Assembly: GCF_020215665.1 (NCBI RefSeq)
Contig: NZ_CP084061.1
Location: 4,493,001 to 4,557,000, forward strand
From: Blautia parvula
GTDB lineage: Bacteria > Bacillota > Clostridia > Lachnospirales > Lachnospiraceae
Reading direction: 5' to 3'
Length of the DNA stretch: 64,000 bases
The position numbers and the translations under genes are program-made. The notes under the pieces were generated by a model. That model searched no databases. It saw only the letters and a list, made by a program, of their open reading frames with translations, and was not told the origin of the DNA. The first letter of the stretch is position 1. The number at the start of each line of letters is the position of its first letter. Below are positions 44,943-53,414 of the stretch, piece by piece.

Positions 44943-45989
44943 ATGAAAGCAATACAATTTTATGGAAAAAATGATTATGCGCTGACCGATGTGGCCAAAC
45001 CGGAGATCGGGGACGGTGAGCTTCTTCTGAAAGTAAAAGCGGCAGCCATCTGCGGCAGTGACCTGCGGATGATCCAGAACGGATACCAGGGAGTGACAAA
45101 GGAGACACCACGTATCTACGGACATGAGATATCCGGGATCATTGAGCAGGCCGGGAAAGCTGTGATCGGCTATGAGCCGGGAATGACTGTGGCGATCGCT
45201 CCGAATATGGGATGCGGCACCTGTGACGCCTGTGTATCAGGCAACACCCATCTGTGCCGGGAATACCGTGCCTTTGGGATCAACATGGACGGGGGATTTG
45301 CGGAATATGTGGTGATCCCCGAGGCGGCGGTCCGCCAGGGCAATGTAGTGAAGATAGAGATCGACGGGGACATGACTTTTGAGAAGGCGGCGGTCCTGGA
45401 ACCGTTATCCTGTGTATACAATGGCTTTGAGCAGGTAGGGATCAAGCCCTGTGACACAGTGCTGATCATCGGCGCCGGCCCTATCGGCATCATGCACGGT
45501 ATGCTGGCAAAGATGGCCGGTGCGGCAAAGGTCATGATCACGGATCTGAATGAAAACAGGGTGGCTATATGCAGGGAGTTTGACCCGTTCTTCACCACAT
45601 ACGCAGGCGGAGATCTGAAGGAATTCGTCATGGAGCAGACACAGGGCCAGGGTGTTTCTGTCTGCATCACTGCGTGCCCGTCTCCCCAGGCGCAGGCACA
45701 GGCTTTGGAACTGCTGGCGGTGAACGGCAGGGTGAACTTTTTCGGCGGACTTCCCGCTGACAGGTGTGAGGTGACGATCAATACCAATCAGGTACATTAT
45801 AAACAGCTTGTCCTCACAGGGAGCTGCCGTGCCAGTCTGACCCAGTACAGAAAATGCATGAAGCTGGTGCAGGCAGGTGTCCTGAATATAGATAAAATTG
45901 TTTCTGCCACATATGCTCTTGAGGAGTACGAGGAGGCTTTTGCCGCGGCAAGGGAAGGCAGGAACCTGAAAAACATATTTGTATTGTAA
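44943..45989 (+). CDS. zinc-dependent MDR dehydrogenase (sorbitol/galactitol-phosphate dehydrogenase type)
   Basis: A 348-residue enzyme with catalytic-zinc motifs AAICGSDLRM and GHEISGII, structural-zinc cysteines in CGTCDACVSGNTHLC, and cofactor loop IGAGPIGIMHGM followed by the acidic ITDLNE. It resembles polyol and polyol-phosphate dehydrogenases. GAGGG lies before the ATG, and the gene is 12 bp from the preceding GH2 gene. It may oxidise an alcohol sugar released from the glycan; exact substrate unknown. Confidence 0.87.
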   Translation: MKAIQFYGKNDYALTDVAKPEIGDGELLLKVKAAAICGSDLRMIQNGYQGVTKETPRIYGHEISGIIEQAGKAVIGYEPGMTVAIAPNMGCGTCDACVSGNTHLCREYRAFGINMDGGFAEYVVIPEAAVRQGNVVKIEIDGDMTFEKAAVLEPLSCVYNGFEQVGIKPCDTVLIIGAGPIGIMHGMLAKMAGAAKVMITDLNENRVAICREFDPFFTTYAGGDLKEFVMEQTQGQGVSVCITACPSPQAQAQALELLAVNGRVNFFGGLPADRCEVTINTNQVHYKQLVLTGSCRASLTQYRKCMKLVQAGVLNIDKIVSATYALEEYEEAFAAAREGRNLKNIFVL

Positions 45990-46033
45990 CTATTTGGCGC
46001 GGGAAAACGCGGACCTGAATCGGGAGGACAGAG

Positions 46034-47002
46034 ATGGGATACATAGAAGACAGGAAGAGAGAGCTGGAAAAATATCTGCCGCCCCTGACCCGGAAACTGG
46101 ATTTTGATCTGTTCTGGGAGCAGTCTCTGGAAGAGAGCCGGAGGCTGCCGCTTGGACTGGAAGTGAAAAGGCTGGAGGATTATCCGGCGGAAAAGGTCCA
46201 TGTGTATGACATCAGTTATCAGGGGATGGAGAATACCAGGATTCACGGCTGGTATCTGGCTCCGCGGACGGCGGGCGGGGGAAGACTTCCCTGTGTGATC
46301 CAGTATCATGGATTTTCCGGCAGCAGAGGGATGCCCTCAGACCATCTTTTCTGGACAGCGCTGGGGATGGCGGTTCTGGCTGTGGACTGCCGAGGACAGG
46401 GCGGGATCACAGCAGACCATGCCTGTTATCAGGAAGCTTATTTTGACGGGCCTGCATGCAGAGGGATCTTAGATCCCCATGAGTATTATTACCGGCATGT
46501 TTATCTGGACAGCGTCCGTGCCGTGGACGCGGCCTGCGCCATGGAGGAGACGGACAGGGACAGGATTGTGCTCCACGGAATCAGCCAGGGCGGAGCCCTT
46601 GTCATGGCAGCCGCGGCATTGGACAGCCGGCCTGCCGCAGCACTGGCGGATGTACCGGGCAACAGTGATCTGGCAGTGAGGGTGGAGGGGGAGTACGGCA
46701 GCTTTGGTGCCGCTGCCGCGTACCTCCGCAGATTTCCTAAGCATACGGATACGGCTTTCGGCACATTGAGCTACTTTGACACAATGAATCTGGCGTCCCG
46801 CATTACCTGTCCTGTCCTGTGTTCTGTATCCTTAAAGGATAAGACCTGCCCCGCAGAATGCTTTTTTGCTACTTATAACAGGATTGAATCGGATAAACAG
46901 ATAGAGATCTATCCGTTCTGCGGACATGAGAATGCTTACAGCATACAGATGGAGAAAAAGCTGGTGTTTCTGCGGCACTGTAATATCATAGGTAACTGTT
47001 AA
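46034..47002 (+). CDS. CE7-family acetyl esterase (acetylxylan esterase-like)
   Basis: A 322-residue alpha/beta hydrolase. Family 7 signatures: VIQYHGFSGSRG, the RGQ motif in AVDCRGQGG, nucleophile in HGISQGGALVM (Ser about 183), Asp in LKDKTCP (about 269) and His in CGHENAY (about 298). CE7 enzymes remove acetyl groups from short xylo- or other oligosaccharides and from cephalosporins, usually in the cytoplasm, which fits the absence of a signal peptide. GGAGG precedes the ATG. Confidence 0.9.
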   Translation: MGYIEDRKRELEKYLPPLTRKLDFDLFWEQSLEESRRLPLGLEVKRLEDYPAEKVHVYDISYQGMENTRIHGWYLAPRTAGGGRLPCVIQYHGFSGSRGMPSDHLFWTALGMAVLAVDCRGQGGITADHACYQEAYFDGPACRGILDPHEYYYRHVYLDSVRAVDAACAMEETDRDRIVLHGISQGGALVMAAAALDSRPAAALADVPGNSDLAVRVEGEYGSFGAAAAYLRRFPKHTDTAFGTLSYFDTMNLASRITCPVLCSVSLKDKTCPAECFFATYNRIESDKQIEIYPFCGHENAYSIQMEKKLVFLRHCNIIGNC

Positions 47003-47134
47003 GCACCCCTCAGTTCCGGGAGGTGTTTCGCCGAGCGAAACCCGAGTCAGCCGGCGCCGGACTGCTGCAGGGATACACGGTTAAGAAACATGGCATCCGG
47101 AAGGATGGAGACTAGACTGGAGGATAAACGAAAT

Positions 47135-49588
47135 ATGAGGAGACAGGAGATTACACAGGGGTGGACTCTCCAGGTTCAGGGAGAAAAGGAGAGGATTCCC
47201 GCCCAGGTGCCGGGGTCTGTTTACTATGACCTGCTTCGCACGGGCAGGATGGAAGATCCCTTCTGGAGGGACAACGAGGATGAAGCCCTGAAATGGATGG
47301 AGAAGGATTTTGTCTATGAAACCCGGTTCATACCGGAGAGCGGACTTTTTGATACAGATGAGATCAGACTTTGTTTTGACGGTCTGGACACCATTGCAGA
47401 CATTTATCTGAATGGATGCCTGCTGGGCCGGGCTGACAATATGCACCGCGCATGGGCATACTCCGTGACCGGGATGCTGCTGCGGGGAGAAAACAGTCTG
47501 AGGATTTATTTTCACAGTCCTGTTAAATATATCCGGGAGCGCTATGCGGAGTGTGTGACTATGGGATCTGAACACTGTATGGACGGGTTTCCCCAGATCA
47601 GGAAAGCACACTGCATGTTTGGCTGGGACTGGGGCCCAAGGCTTCCGGATGCGGGAATATGGAAGAATGTTTTTCTGCAGGGAGTAGAGAAAGGAAGGCT
47701 GGAATCCGTATATGTGGCGCAGGAGCATGAGGAGCAGAAGGTCACACTTTATATCCGCACAGAGATCGCTTCCGCAGGAGAAACACAGGAGGACAGGGCA
47801 AAAGCACAGGGGCTTTCCTACAGGGTCACAGTCACAGACCCACAGGGAAATGTGAGGACAGAGGAGGATTCACCGGAGTGTCTGGTCATCACACAGCCGC
47901 TTCTGTGGTGGCCGAACGGATACGGGGAACAGAATCTGTATGGAATCTGTGTGCAGCTTATGGACGGCAGCCGTGAAGTTGACCGATGGGAGAAGCGGAT
48001 AGGCCTTAGGACCATGACCGTGCACAGGGAGAAGGATGTATACGGCGAGAGCTTTGCCCATGAGGTAAACGGCGTGCAGATTTTTGCCATGGGCGCGGAT
48101 TATATACCGGAAGACAACATTTTCGGCAGGATCACCGGGGAGAGGACCAGGAAACTGCTGGAACAGTGCCGGGCGGCTAATTTTAACTGTATCCGGGTAT
48201 GGGGAGGCGGATTCTATCCCCATGACGATTTTTATGATGCCTGCGATGAGCTGGGACTGGTGGTCTGGCAGGATCTGATGTTTGCCTGCGCTGTCTATGA
48301 ACTGACAGAGGATTTTGATAAAAATATCAGGGCGGAGATCAGGGACAATGTGCGCCGCCTCCGCCATCATGCCAGTCTTGGACTCTGGTGCGGGAATAAT
48401 GAGATGGAAATGTTCGTGGATGAGGGCCAGTGGGTGAATACGCTGAAGCAGAAGGCGGATTATGTCAAGATGTACGAGTATATCATCCCGCAGGTGCTGA
48501 AGGAGGAAGACCCGCAGACCTTTTACTGGCCGGCAAGTCCGTCTTCGGGCGGAAGCTTCGACGCGCCCAATGACCCCGACCGGGGAGATGTGCATTACTG
48601 GGAGGTATGGCACGGAGATAAGCCATTTTCCGAATACCGTAAGTATTATTTCCGGTATGCCAGTGAGTTTGGATTCCAGTCTTTTCCGTGTCTGAAGACA
48701 GTGGAGGCGTTTACGCTGCCGGAGGACAGGAATATTTTTTCCTATGTGATGGATAAGCATCAGAGGAATGACGCGGCAAATGGGAAGATCATGAAGTATC
48801 TGTACCAGACCTTCCTGTATCCCACGGATTTTGATACGCTGCTGTATGCGTCCCAGCTCCTGCAGGGAGAAGCTATAAAATACGGAGTGGAGCATTTCCG
48901 AAGAAACAGGGGCAGGTGTATGGGAGCAGTGTACTGGCAGCTCAATGACTGCTGGCCGGTGGCTTCCTGGTCCTCCATTGACTATTACGGAAGGTGGAAG
49001 GCACTGCATTATTATGCCAAAAGGTTTTTTGCTCCAATCCTGCTGTCCTGCAGGGAGGAGGGGATGATGACGCAGAACACCAATGTGAATGCGCAGCCCT
49101 TTCAGATGGAGAAGAGTGTGACGTTCAATGTGTCTAATGAGACGCCGGAGGATAAAGTGGTCCGGGTCGTATGGGCTGTACGGGACCGGTTCGGCGGTAT
49201 TCTGCAGAAGGAGGAGACAGAGCTTTCCGTGCCGGCACTCTCCAGTGTGTGGATGGAAAAAAGGGAGCTTCCGGACATGAAAATCCGGGAAGAGTACATC
49301 AGCTATGATCTTTTTGAGGATGACCGGTGGGTATCCGGTTCCACAGTGATACTCACACTGCCGAGATTTTTCCGATATGAAGATCCGCAGCTTACGGTGG
49401 AGTCCGGAGACGGTGAGGTCATCGTCAGGGCAAAGGCGTATGCGAAGAGTGTTGAGATTCGGAACAGGAATGAGGATCTGGTGTTGGAGGACAACTATTT
49501 TGATATGAATGCAGGGGAGAGAAGAGTGAAAGTGGTTTGCGGTGAGATGGAGGATCTGACGGTACGGAGTGTGTTTGATATTCGGTAG
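47135..49588 (+). CDS. GH2 beta-mannosidase (second copy)
   Basis: An 817-residue GH2 enzyme. N-terminal jelly roll (ITQGWTLQVQGEKERIPAQV, GLDTIADIYLNGCLLG), FGWDWGPRLPDAGIW (the beta-mannosidase signature), domain end LLWWPNGYGEQNLY, acid/base in LWCGNNEMEMF (Glu about 421), nucleophile in YASEFGFQSFP (Glu about 510), and the late AVYWQLNDCWPVASWS. This is a closer match to true beta-mannosidases than the first GH2 gene. The ATG at 47135 has GGAGG 11 bases upstream; in-frame ATGs at 47090 and 47105 are less well placed. Last gene of the 33654-49588 run. Confidence 0.9.
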   Translation: MRRQEITQGWTLQVQGEKERIPAQVPGSVYYDLLRTGRMEDPFWRDNEDEALKWMEKDFVYETRFIPESGLFDTDEIRLCFDGLDTIADIYLNGCLLGRADNMHRAWAYSVTGMLLRGENSLRIYFHSPVKYIRERYAECVTMGSEHCMDGFPQIRKAHCMFGWDWGPRLPDAGIWKNVFLQGVEKGRLESVYVAQEHEEQKVTLYIRTEIASAGETQEDRAKAQGLSYRVTVTDPQGNVRTEEDSPECLVITQPLLWWPNGYGEQNLYGICVQLMDGSREVDRWEKRIGLRTMTVHREKDVYGESFAHEVNGVQIFAMGADYIPEDNIFGRITGERTRKLLEQCRAANFNCIRVWGGGFYPHDDFYDACDELGLVVWQDLMFACAVYELTEDFDKNIRAEIRDNVRRLRHHASLGLWCGNNEMEMFVDEGQWVNTLKQKADYVKMYEYIIPQVLKEEDPQTFYWPASPSSGGSFDAPNDPDRGDVHYWEVWHGDKPFSEYRKYYFRYASEFGFQSFPCLKTVEAFTLPEDRNIFSYVMDKHQRNDAANGKIMKYLYQTFLYPTDFDTLLYASQLLQGEAIKYGVEHFRRNRGRCMGAVYWQLNDCWPVASWSSIDYYGRWKALHYYAKRFFAPILLSCREEGMMTQNTNVNAQPFQMEKSVTFNVSNETPEDKVVRVVWAVRDRFGGILQKEETELSVPALSSVWMEKRELPDMKIREEYISYDLFEDDRWVSGSTVILTLPRFFRYEDPQLTVESGDGEVIVRAKAYAKSVEIRNRNEDLVLEDNYFDMNAGERRVKVVCGEMEDLTVRSVFDIR

Positions 49589-49705
49589 TGAAGGCAGCCG
49601 GCGCGATATAGAGCAGAATGTTCCATATCTGTGCATTGCGAAGCGTGTTGCTGGGCGCGCAGTGAAGGGTAACTGCTTTGGTATATTCAGAATAGAAAAT
49701 GCAAA

Positions 49706-49732
49706 TGGGTACTTGAGAAATTCAAGTACCCA
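49706..49732. other. perfect 11-bp hairpin
   Basis: TGGGTACTTGA (49706-49716) and TCAAGTACCCA (49722-49732) form a perfect stem with a five-base loop about 120 bp after the GH2 stop. No U tract follows. The 358-bp gap 49589-49946 also holds the terminator below and no gene that I can see. Confidence 0.5.
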
Positions 49733-49816
49733 GTGTATAATTGATTTAAAAGTAATCAATAGATAATCGTTATCCATTGATTGCGCTTCGGAAAACCATA
49801 GTAATTTATAGTTGCC

Positions 49817-49847
49817 AGCTATCCTCTACGGCCTATAGAGGATAGCT
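49817..49847 (+). terminator. terminator after the glycan operon
   Basis: AGCTATCCTCTA (49817-49828) pairs with TAGAGGATAGCT (49836-49847), followed by ATTTTCTTTT. Confidence 0.85.
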
Positions 49848-49946
49848 ATTTTCTTTTCTGATGATTGTCTAATATATCATTTAATCTTAAAATCAATGAT
49901 ACCCTTACCTTTTATCGCTAAAAATCTAATAATATGGAGGCGAAAC

Positions 49947-51254
49947 ATGAAAAAACTGAAAGTACACCATGAGAAACAGTATCTTATGTGGGAGGACGGG
50001 ACTCCTTTTTTCTACTTGGGAGATACAGCCTGGGAATTGTTTCACAGACTGAACAGAGAGGAAGCGGATGAGTATCTGAGCCTACGGGCAGCACAGGGAT
50101 TTCATGTGATCCAGGCGGCAGCGCTGGCGGAGCTGGATGGAATCTATACAGGAAATGCGTATGGGGATAAGCCGCTGCCGCTTTGCAGCGGGAAGGTCTG
50201 CCTGCCGGGGACGCAGGGAGAGGTATTTCCGGAAATGGAGGACTGCGAAGCGTATTGGAGGCATGTGGACTGGATCGTACATAGAGCAGCAGAACTGGGG
50301 ATGTTTATCGGGATGCTGCCCTGCTGGGGAGATAAGTGGAATAAGAAGTGGGGATGCGGGCCGGAAATCTTTAAAGATCCCGGAAGTGCTTATGACTATG
50401 GTGCCTGGATTGGGGAACGGTATAGCAGAGAATGGAATATCATATGGATCCTGGGCGGAGACAGACCGGTGGAAAACGAGGAGCAGGAGAGCGTGATTGA
50501 CGCAATGGCAGCCGGAATCAGGAGCAGGGATACAGAACATCTGATGACCTTCCATCCCTGCGGAGCGTCCTGTTCCACCCATTTCTTGCGGGATAAGTCA
50601 TATATTGATTTTAACTGCTGCCAGTCCGGGCATGGACTGGAGGGTTATGAGAGCTGGAAATTCATAAGGAAGATGCAGGAGGAGGAAGAGAAACCCTGTC
50701 TTGATCTGGAACCGAGATACGAGAGTCATCCGGCCTGTTTTCAGCCCGAGTATGGTGTGTTCTGGGGAGAGCGGGAAGTGAGGCAGAATGGGTATTGGAA
50801 TCTGCTTCAGGGAGCCTGCGGCTGTGTTTACGGGAACCATGCAGTGTGGTGTTTTTGCAGGGAGAAGGACCAAGGTCATCTGAAGACCTGGCGTGAAGGG
50901 CTTTTGGAGAAAGGTGCGGGACAGATGCGGTATATGGAAAAACTTCGGCTTGACAGACCGTTTTTTGAACTGCGCCCGGCACCTGAACTTGTGGAGCAGG
51001 AGGAGTGGTGCGGACAGTATATCTCTGCCGCCAGAGGAGATACATATGCTTTTTTGTATACCCCCTATGGGCAGGAGATAAAAGCCCATCTGGAAAAAAT
51101 GGGAGAGGGACCGGTGCTGTGCAGCTGGTTTGACCCTGAGGATGGAACAGTTAAGAAAAAGGAAATATGGCCGCCCTGTCCGGTGGTCTTAAGACCGCCG
51201 GATGGAGGGCGGGACTGGATTGCCGTGCTGGATCAGATGCGGGCAAAGATCTGA
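49947..51254 (+). CDS. DUF4038 glycoside hydrolase-like protein (GH140/apiosidase-like)
   Basis: A 435-residue protein of the DUF4038 barrel group with the characteristic start FFYLGDTAWELFHRLNREEA followed by LRAAQGFHVIQAA. Later barrel motifs are IIWILGGDRPV, MTFHPCGASC, YIDFNCCQSGH and PCLDLEPRYE. The C-terminal about 90 residues form the small beta domain often labelled a putative collagen-binding domain. No signal peptide is visible. GGAGG precedes the ATG at 49947. Its last 22 bp overlap the 3' end of the convergent DUF2961 gene. GH140 enzymes act on apiose in pectin; specificity here is unknown. Confidence 0.75.
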   Translation: MKKLKVHHEKQYLMWEDGTPFFYLGDTAWELFHRLNREEADEYLSLRAAQGFHVIQAAALAELDGIYTGNAYGDKPLPLCSGKVCLPGTQGEVFPEMEDCEAYWRHVDWIVHRAAELGMFIGMLPCWGDKWNKKWGCGPEIFKDPGSAYDYGAWIGERYSREWNIIWILGGDRPVENEEQESVIDAMAAGIRSRDTEHLMTFHPCGASCSTHFLRDKSYIDFNCCQSGHGLEGYESWKFIRKMQEEEEKPCLDLEPRYESHPACFQPEYGVFWGEREVRQNGYWNLLQGACGCVYGNHAVWCFCREKDQGHLKTWREGLLEKGAGQMRYMEKLRLDRPFFELRPAPELVEQEEWCGQYISAARGDTYAFLYTPYGQEIKAHLEKMGEGPVLCSWFDPEDGTVKKKEIWPPCPVVLRPPDGGRDWIAVLDQMRAKI

Positions 51255-53146
51255 TAGCCGTATTCATTCCAGGTCACATGGTCAGGAGATAACGGGCTAC
51301 CGCAGGGCTGAGGTTCTATGGTGATAGTGATGTCCGATTTTCCGGCAAGATATCTGCGGGGAATGATGAACTCGTCTTCCAGCCATCTCTTATATGGATT
51401 ATGATCCGGAAAATACCAGGGGTATTCTTCCACCGCTTCCTTATCTACAGAAACGAAAGCTTTTTGGCGTCCGTACTTTTGGTCGCTGACCCGGCGGAGG
51501 ATAACTGCCTGGGCGTCCGGTGGAACAGGGACAGTGAAGGAGCGTTTTTTTCTGCTGTAATGCCCGTAAAAAGTAACAGGAATATGGTCATCGTCCCCCT
51601 CAAAAAAGGAAGTCAGCGAAACGGGCACAGGGCTGTCCTCGCAGATATAATGAAAAGCTTCCAAAGTGCCGGGGTCCTGAAATTGGATCTCCCCTATTTT
51701 CTTAAGCTTTATCTCGTCTCTGCCGTAATAAAATACCATGCCGGAGTGTTCCATATACAGGTCATTGCACCCGCCGGATTCGATTCCGAAACGAAAACAG
51801 GAAGAAAAAGGATACCAGTCCCCCGGAAGGGAGCGATGCATGGACCAGTCTTTGTGTTCATGCCCGTCATAGCCGCTGGCAGGATTACACTCTTTGGGAG
51901 TCTCGAATCCCCAGCCGTAGCAGGAATAGCTTTCAGAACCGTCACTCTCAATCTGCGGTGTGCGTAGTCCGTCAAAATGGATGCGGACATCACCTTCACA
52001 GTCAGCCCTGGATTCGGGGGTCTCGCCATATGCGGTGATGATGGAGGAGATGATATGACCGTTTCCGGATACCTGTGCGATCAGGCTGTCAGCACCTTCC
52101 GTATGTTTTCGGCTGTAATAGGGAGCCCCTCTGAAATATAGGAATCCGTTTTCCTGATAGTATGGATTCCATTCACGGGTCCAGAGAATCTCGGCAAAGG
52201 GGATTTGTACCGCCAGGTCCCCGGTATTTTTCAAGGCCAGATCAGCACTATGGGAAAAAGGCATGGGGTAAAAATTATAATAATACCCGTCTGTATTCAT
52301 GCCTGACAGCAGATACTGTACACTGTGATACCCCAGTTCATTGGAGAAAAGGCAGCCGAATGAAGCATCGAAGTCAGGGGAGGAATGTCCGTCCCAGCGT
52401 GCGCTGAGAGACAGAGTGTGTAGCTGGGAGGCGGTATACTCCCCTGTGAGAATGCGGATACCGGCTATACAGCCGCTTTCCTCACAGGTAAAAAGCGGGA
52501 ACTCTTCCCCAGGCTTCAGAACCAGGTTTGTCAGTTGGCGGCGCAGGGGGGACTGCAGGCTGTGTATACAGCTTCCGGTCTGTTTCCAGAGAGCGGTCAG
52601 CCTCTGCTGTGCCGGGTCTTCTGCAGGGCTGAAAGTTTCCACGCCGTCTCCGTTTTCATAAGAGTGATAGACAACATGGCCCCAGCCGCCCTGGTTTTTA
52701 CTGCGGTCACAGCCTTCCAGCCGGATACTGCTGGTGATTTTACAGCTTTTTTTATAGGGCATGGGCACAAAGCTGCGCACCACGCGGATAGGACCTCTGC
52801 CGTTGTCATAGGGCCCGATATAGCGGGAGGCAAGAGGTTCTGTAAACGGGTATTTTTCACCGAATTCCGAGTGCCGGATGGTAAAGCGGGGGGTCTCTTC
52901 CCCGTCAAAGTAAAAACGGAAAACCGGCTCCTCACAGGACGGATAGCGGTGCTGGACAAAATTATAGATACATCCGGGGCCAAGGTGTTCAAAAAGAACC
53001 CATTCACCGTCTGCATCCCGGTAGAGCGCCCAGTCCCAGTCAGCATTTCCGCCTTTTTTATCAATACTTCCCTCATAGTGGGCTCTGCAGCCTGTCTTGG
53101 GGACCGGGAGGGACTTTAAGTCTGCCATGGTTTCGTAAATATTCAT
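51233..53146 (-). CDS. DUF2961/GH172-family glycoside hydrolase
   Basis: A 637-residue DUF2961 protein. The double-jelly-roll features are visible: CRAHYEGSIDKKGGNADWDWALYR, the FEHLGPGCIYNFV strand, FRFYFDGEETPRFTI and GWGHVVYHSYE. Characterised members of GH172 act on fructofuranose anhydrides or arabinofuranosides and form trimers or hexamers. AGGAG precedes the ATG. It is the only minus-strand gene in this part, divergent from the GH3 gene and convergent with the DUF4038 gene, so it must have its own promoter in the AT-rich 268-bp gap 53147-53414. Confidence 0.82.
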   Translation of the reverse strand: MNIYETMADLKSLPVPKTGCRAHYEGSIDKKGGNADWDWALYRDADGEWVLFEHLGPGCIYNFVQHRYPSCEEPVFRFYFDGEETPRFTIRHSEFGEKYPFTEPLASRYIGPYDNGRGPIRVVRSFVPMPYKKSCKITSSIRLEGCDRSKNQGGWGHVVYHSYENGDGVETFSPAEDPAQQRLTALWKQTGSCIHSLQSPLRRQLTNLVLKPGEEFPLFTCEESGCIAGIRILTGEYTASQLHTLSLSARWDGHSSPDFDASFGCLFSNELGYHSVQYLLSGMNTDGYYYNFYPMPFSHSADLALKNTGDLAVQIPFAEILWTREWNPYYQENGFLYFRGAPYYSRKHTEGADSLIAQVSGNGHIISSIITAYGETPESRADCEGDVRIHFDGLRTPQIESDGSESYSCYGWGFETPKECNPASGYDGHEHKDWSMHRSLPGDWYPFSSCFRFGIESGGCNDLYMEHSGMVFYYGRDEIKLKKIGEIQFQDPGTLEAFHYICEDSPVPVSLTSFFEGDDDHIPVTFYGHYSRKKRSFTVPVPPDAQAVILRRVSDQKYGRQKAFVSVDKEAVEEYPWYFPDHNPYKRWLEDEFIIPRRYLAGKSDITITIEPQPCGSPLSPDHVTWNEYGYQIFARI

Positions 53147-53414
53147 ATGGATATCTCCTGTCTTTTAGTGTTTTAGGATATTATAAAAAAAGGGGGGATT
53201 ATCTCAATGGATAATATTAAGATTTTTCGGAAAAAAGAAAGAAATGCACTGTGAAACAAACGGAGCGGCAAGGGTGGATGGAAGAGGTTAATATCAGGAA
53301 TATTTATGTCAATATAAGCTCTTGTTCCCCAGAGAATGGGGAGATAAGATAGAAAAAAGATTACGAGGAATCCCGCCCATAGAGGCGCGAGAAAAAACAG
53401 GAGGATTTTTAATT

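Noticed and set aside
47024-47040. Hairpin GTTTCG/CGAAAC between esterase and second GH2
   Set aside because: Short stem with no U tract; may be only an mRNA structure.
47870-49777. 635-codon open frame on the minus strand opposite the second GH2 gene
   Set aside because: It is the antisense of a clear GH2 enzyme with all catalytic motifs; its translation has no domain features.
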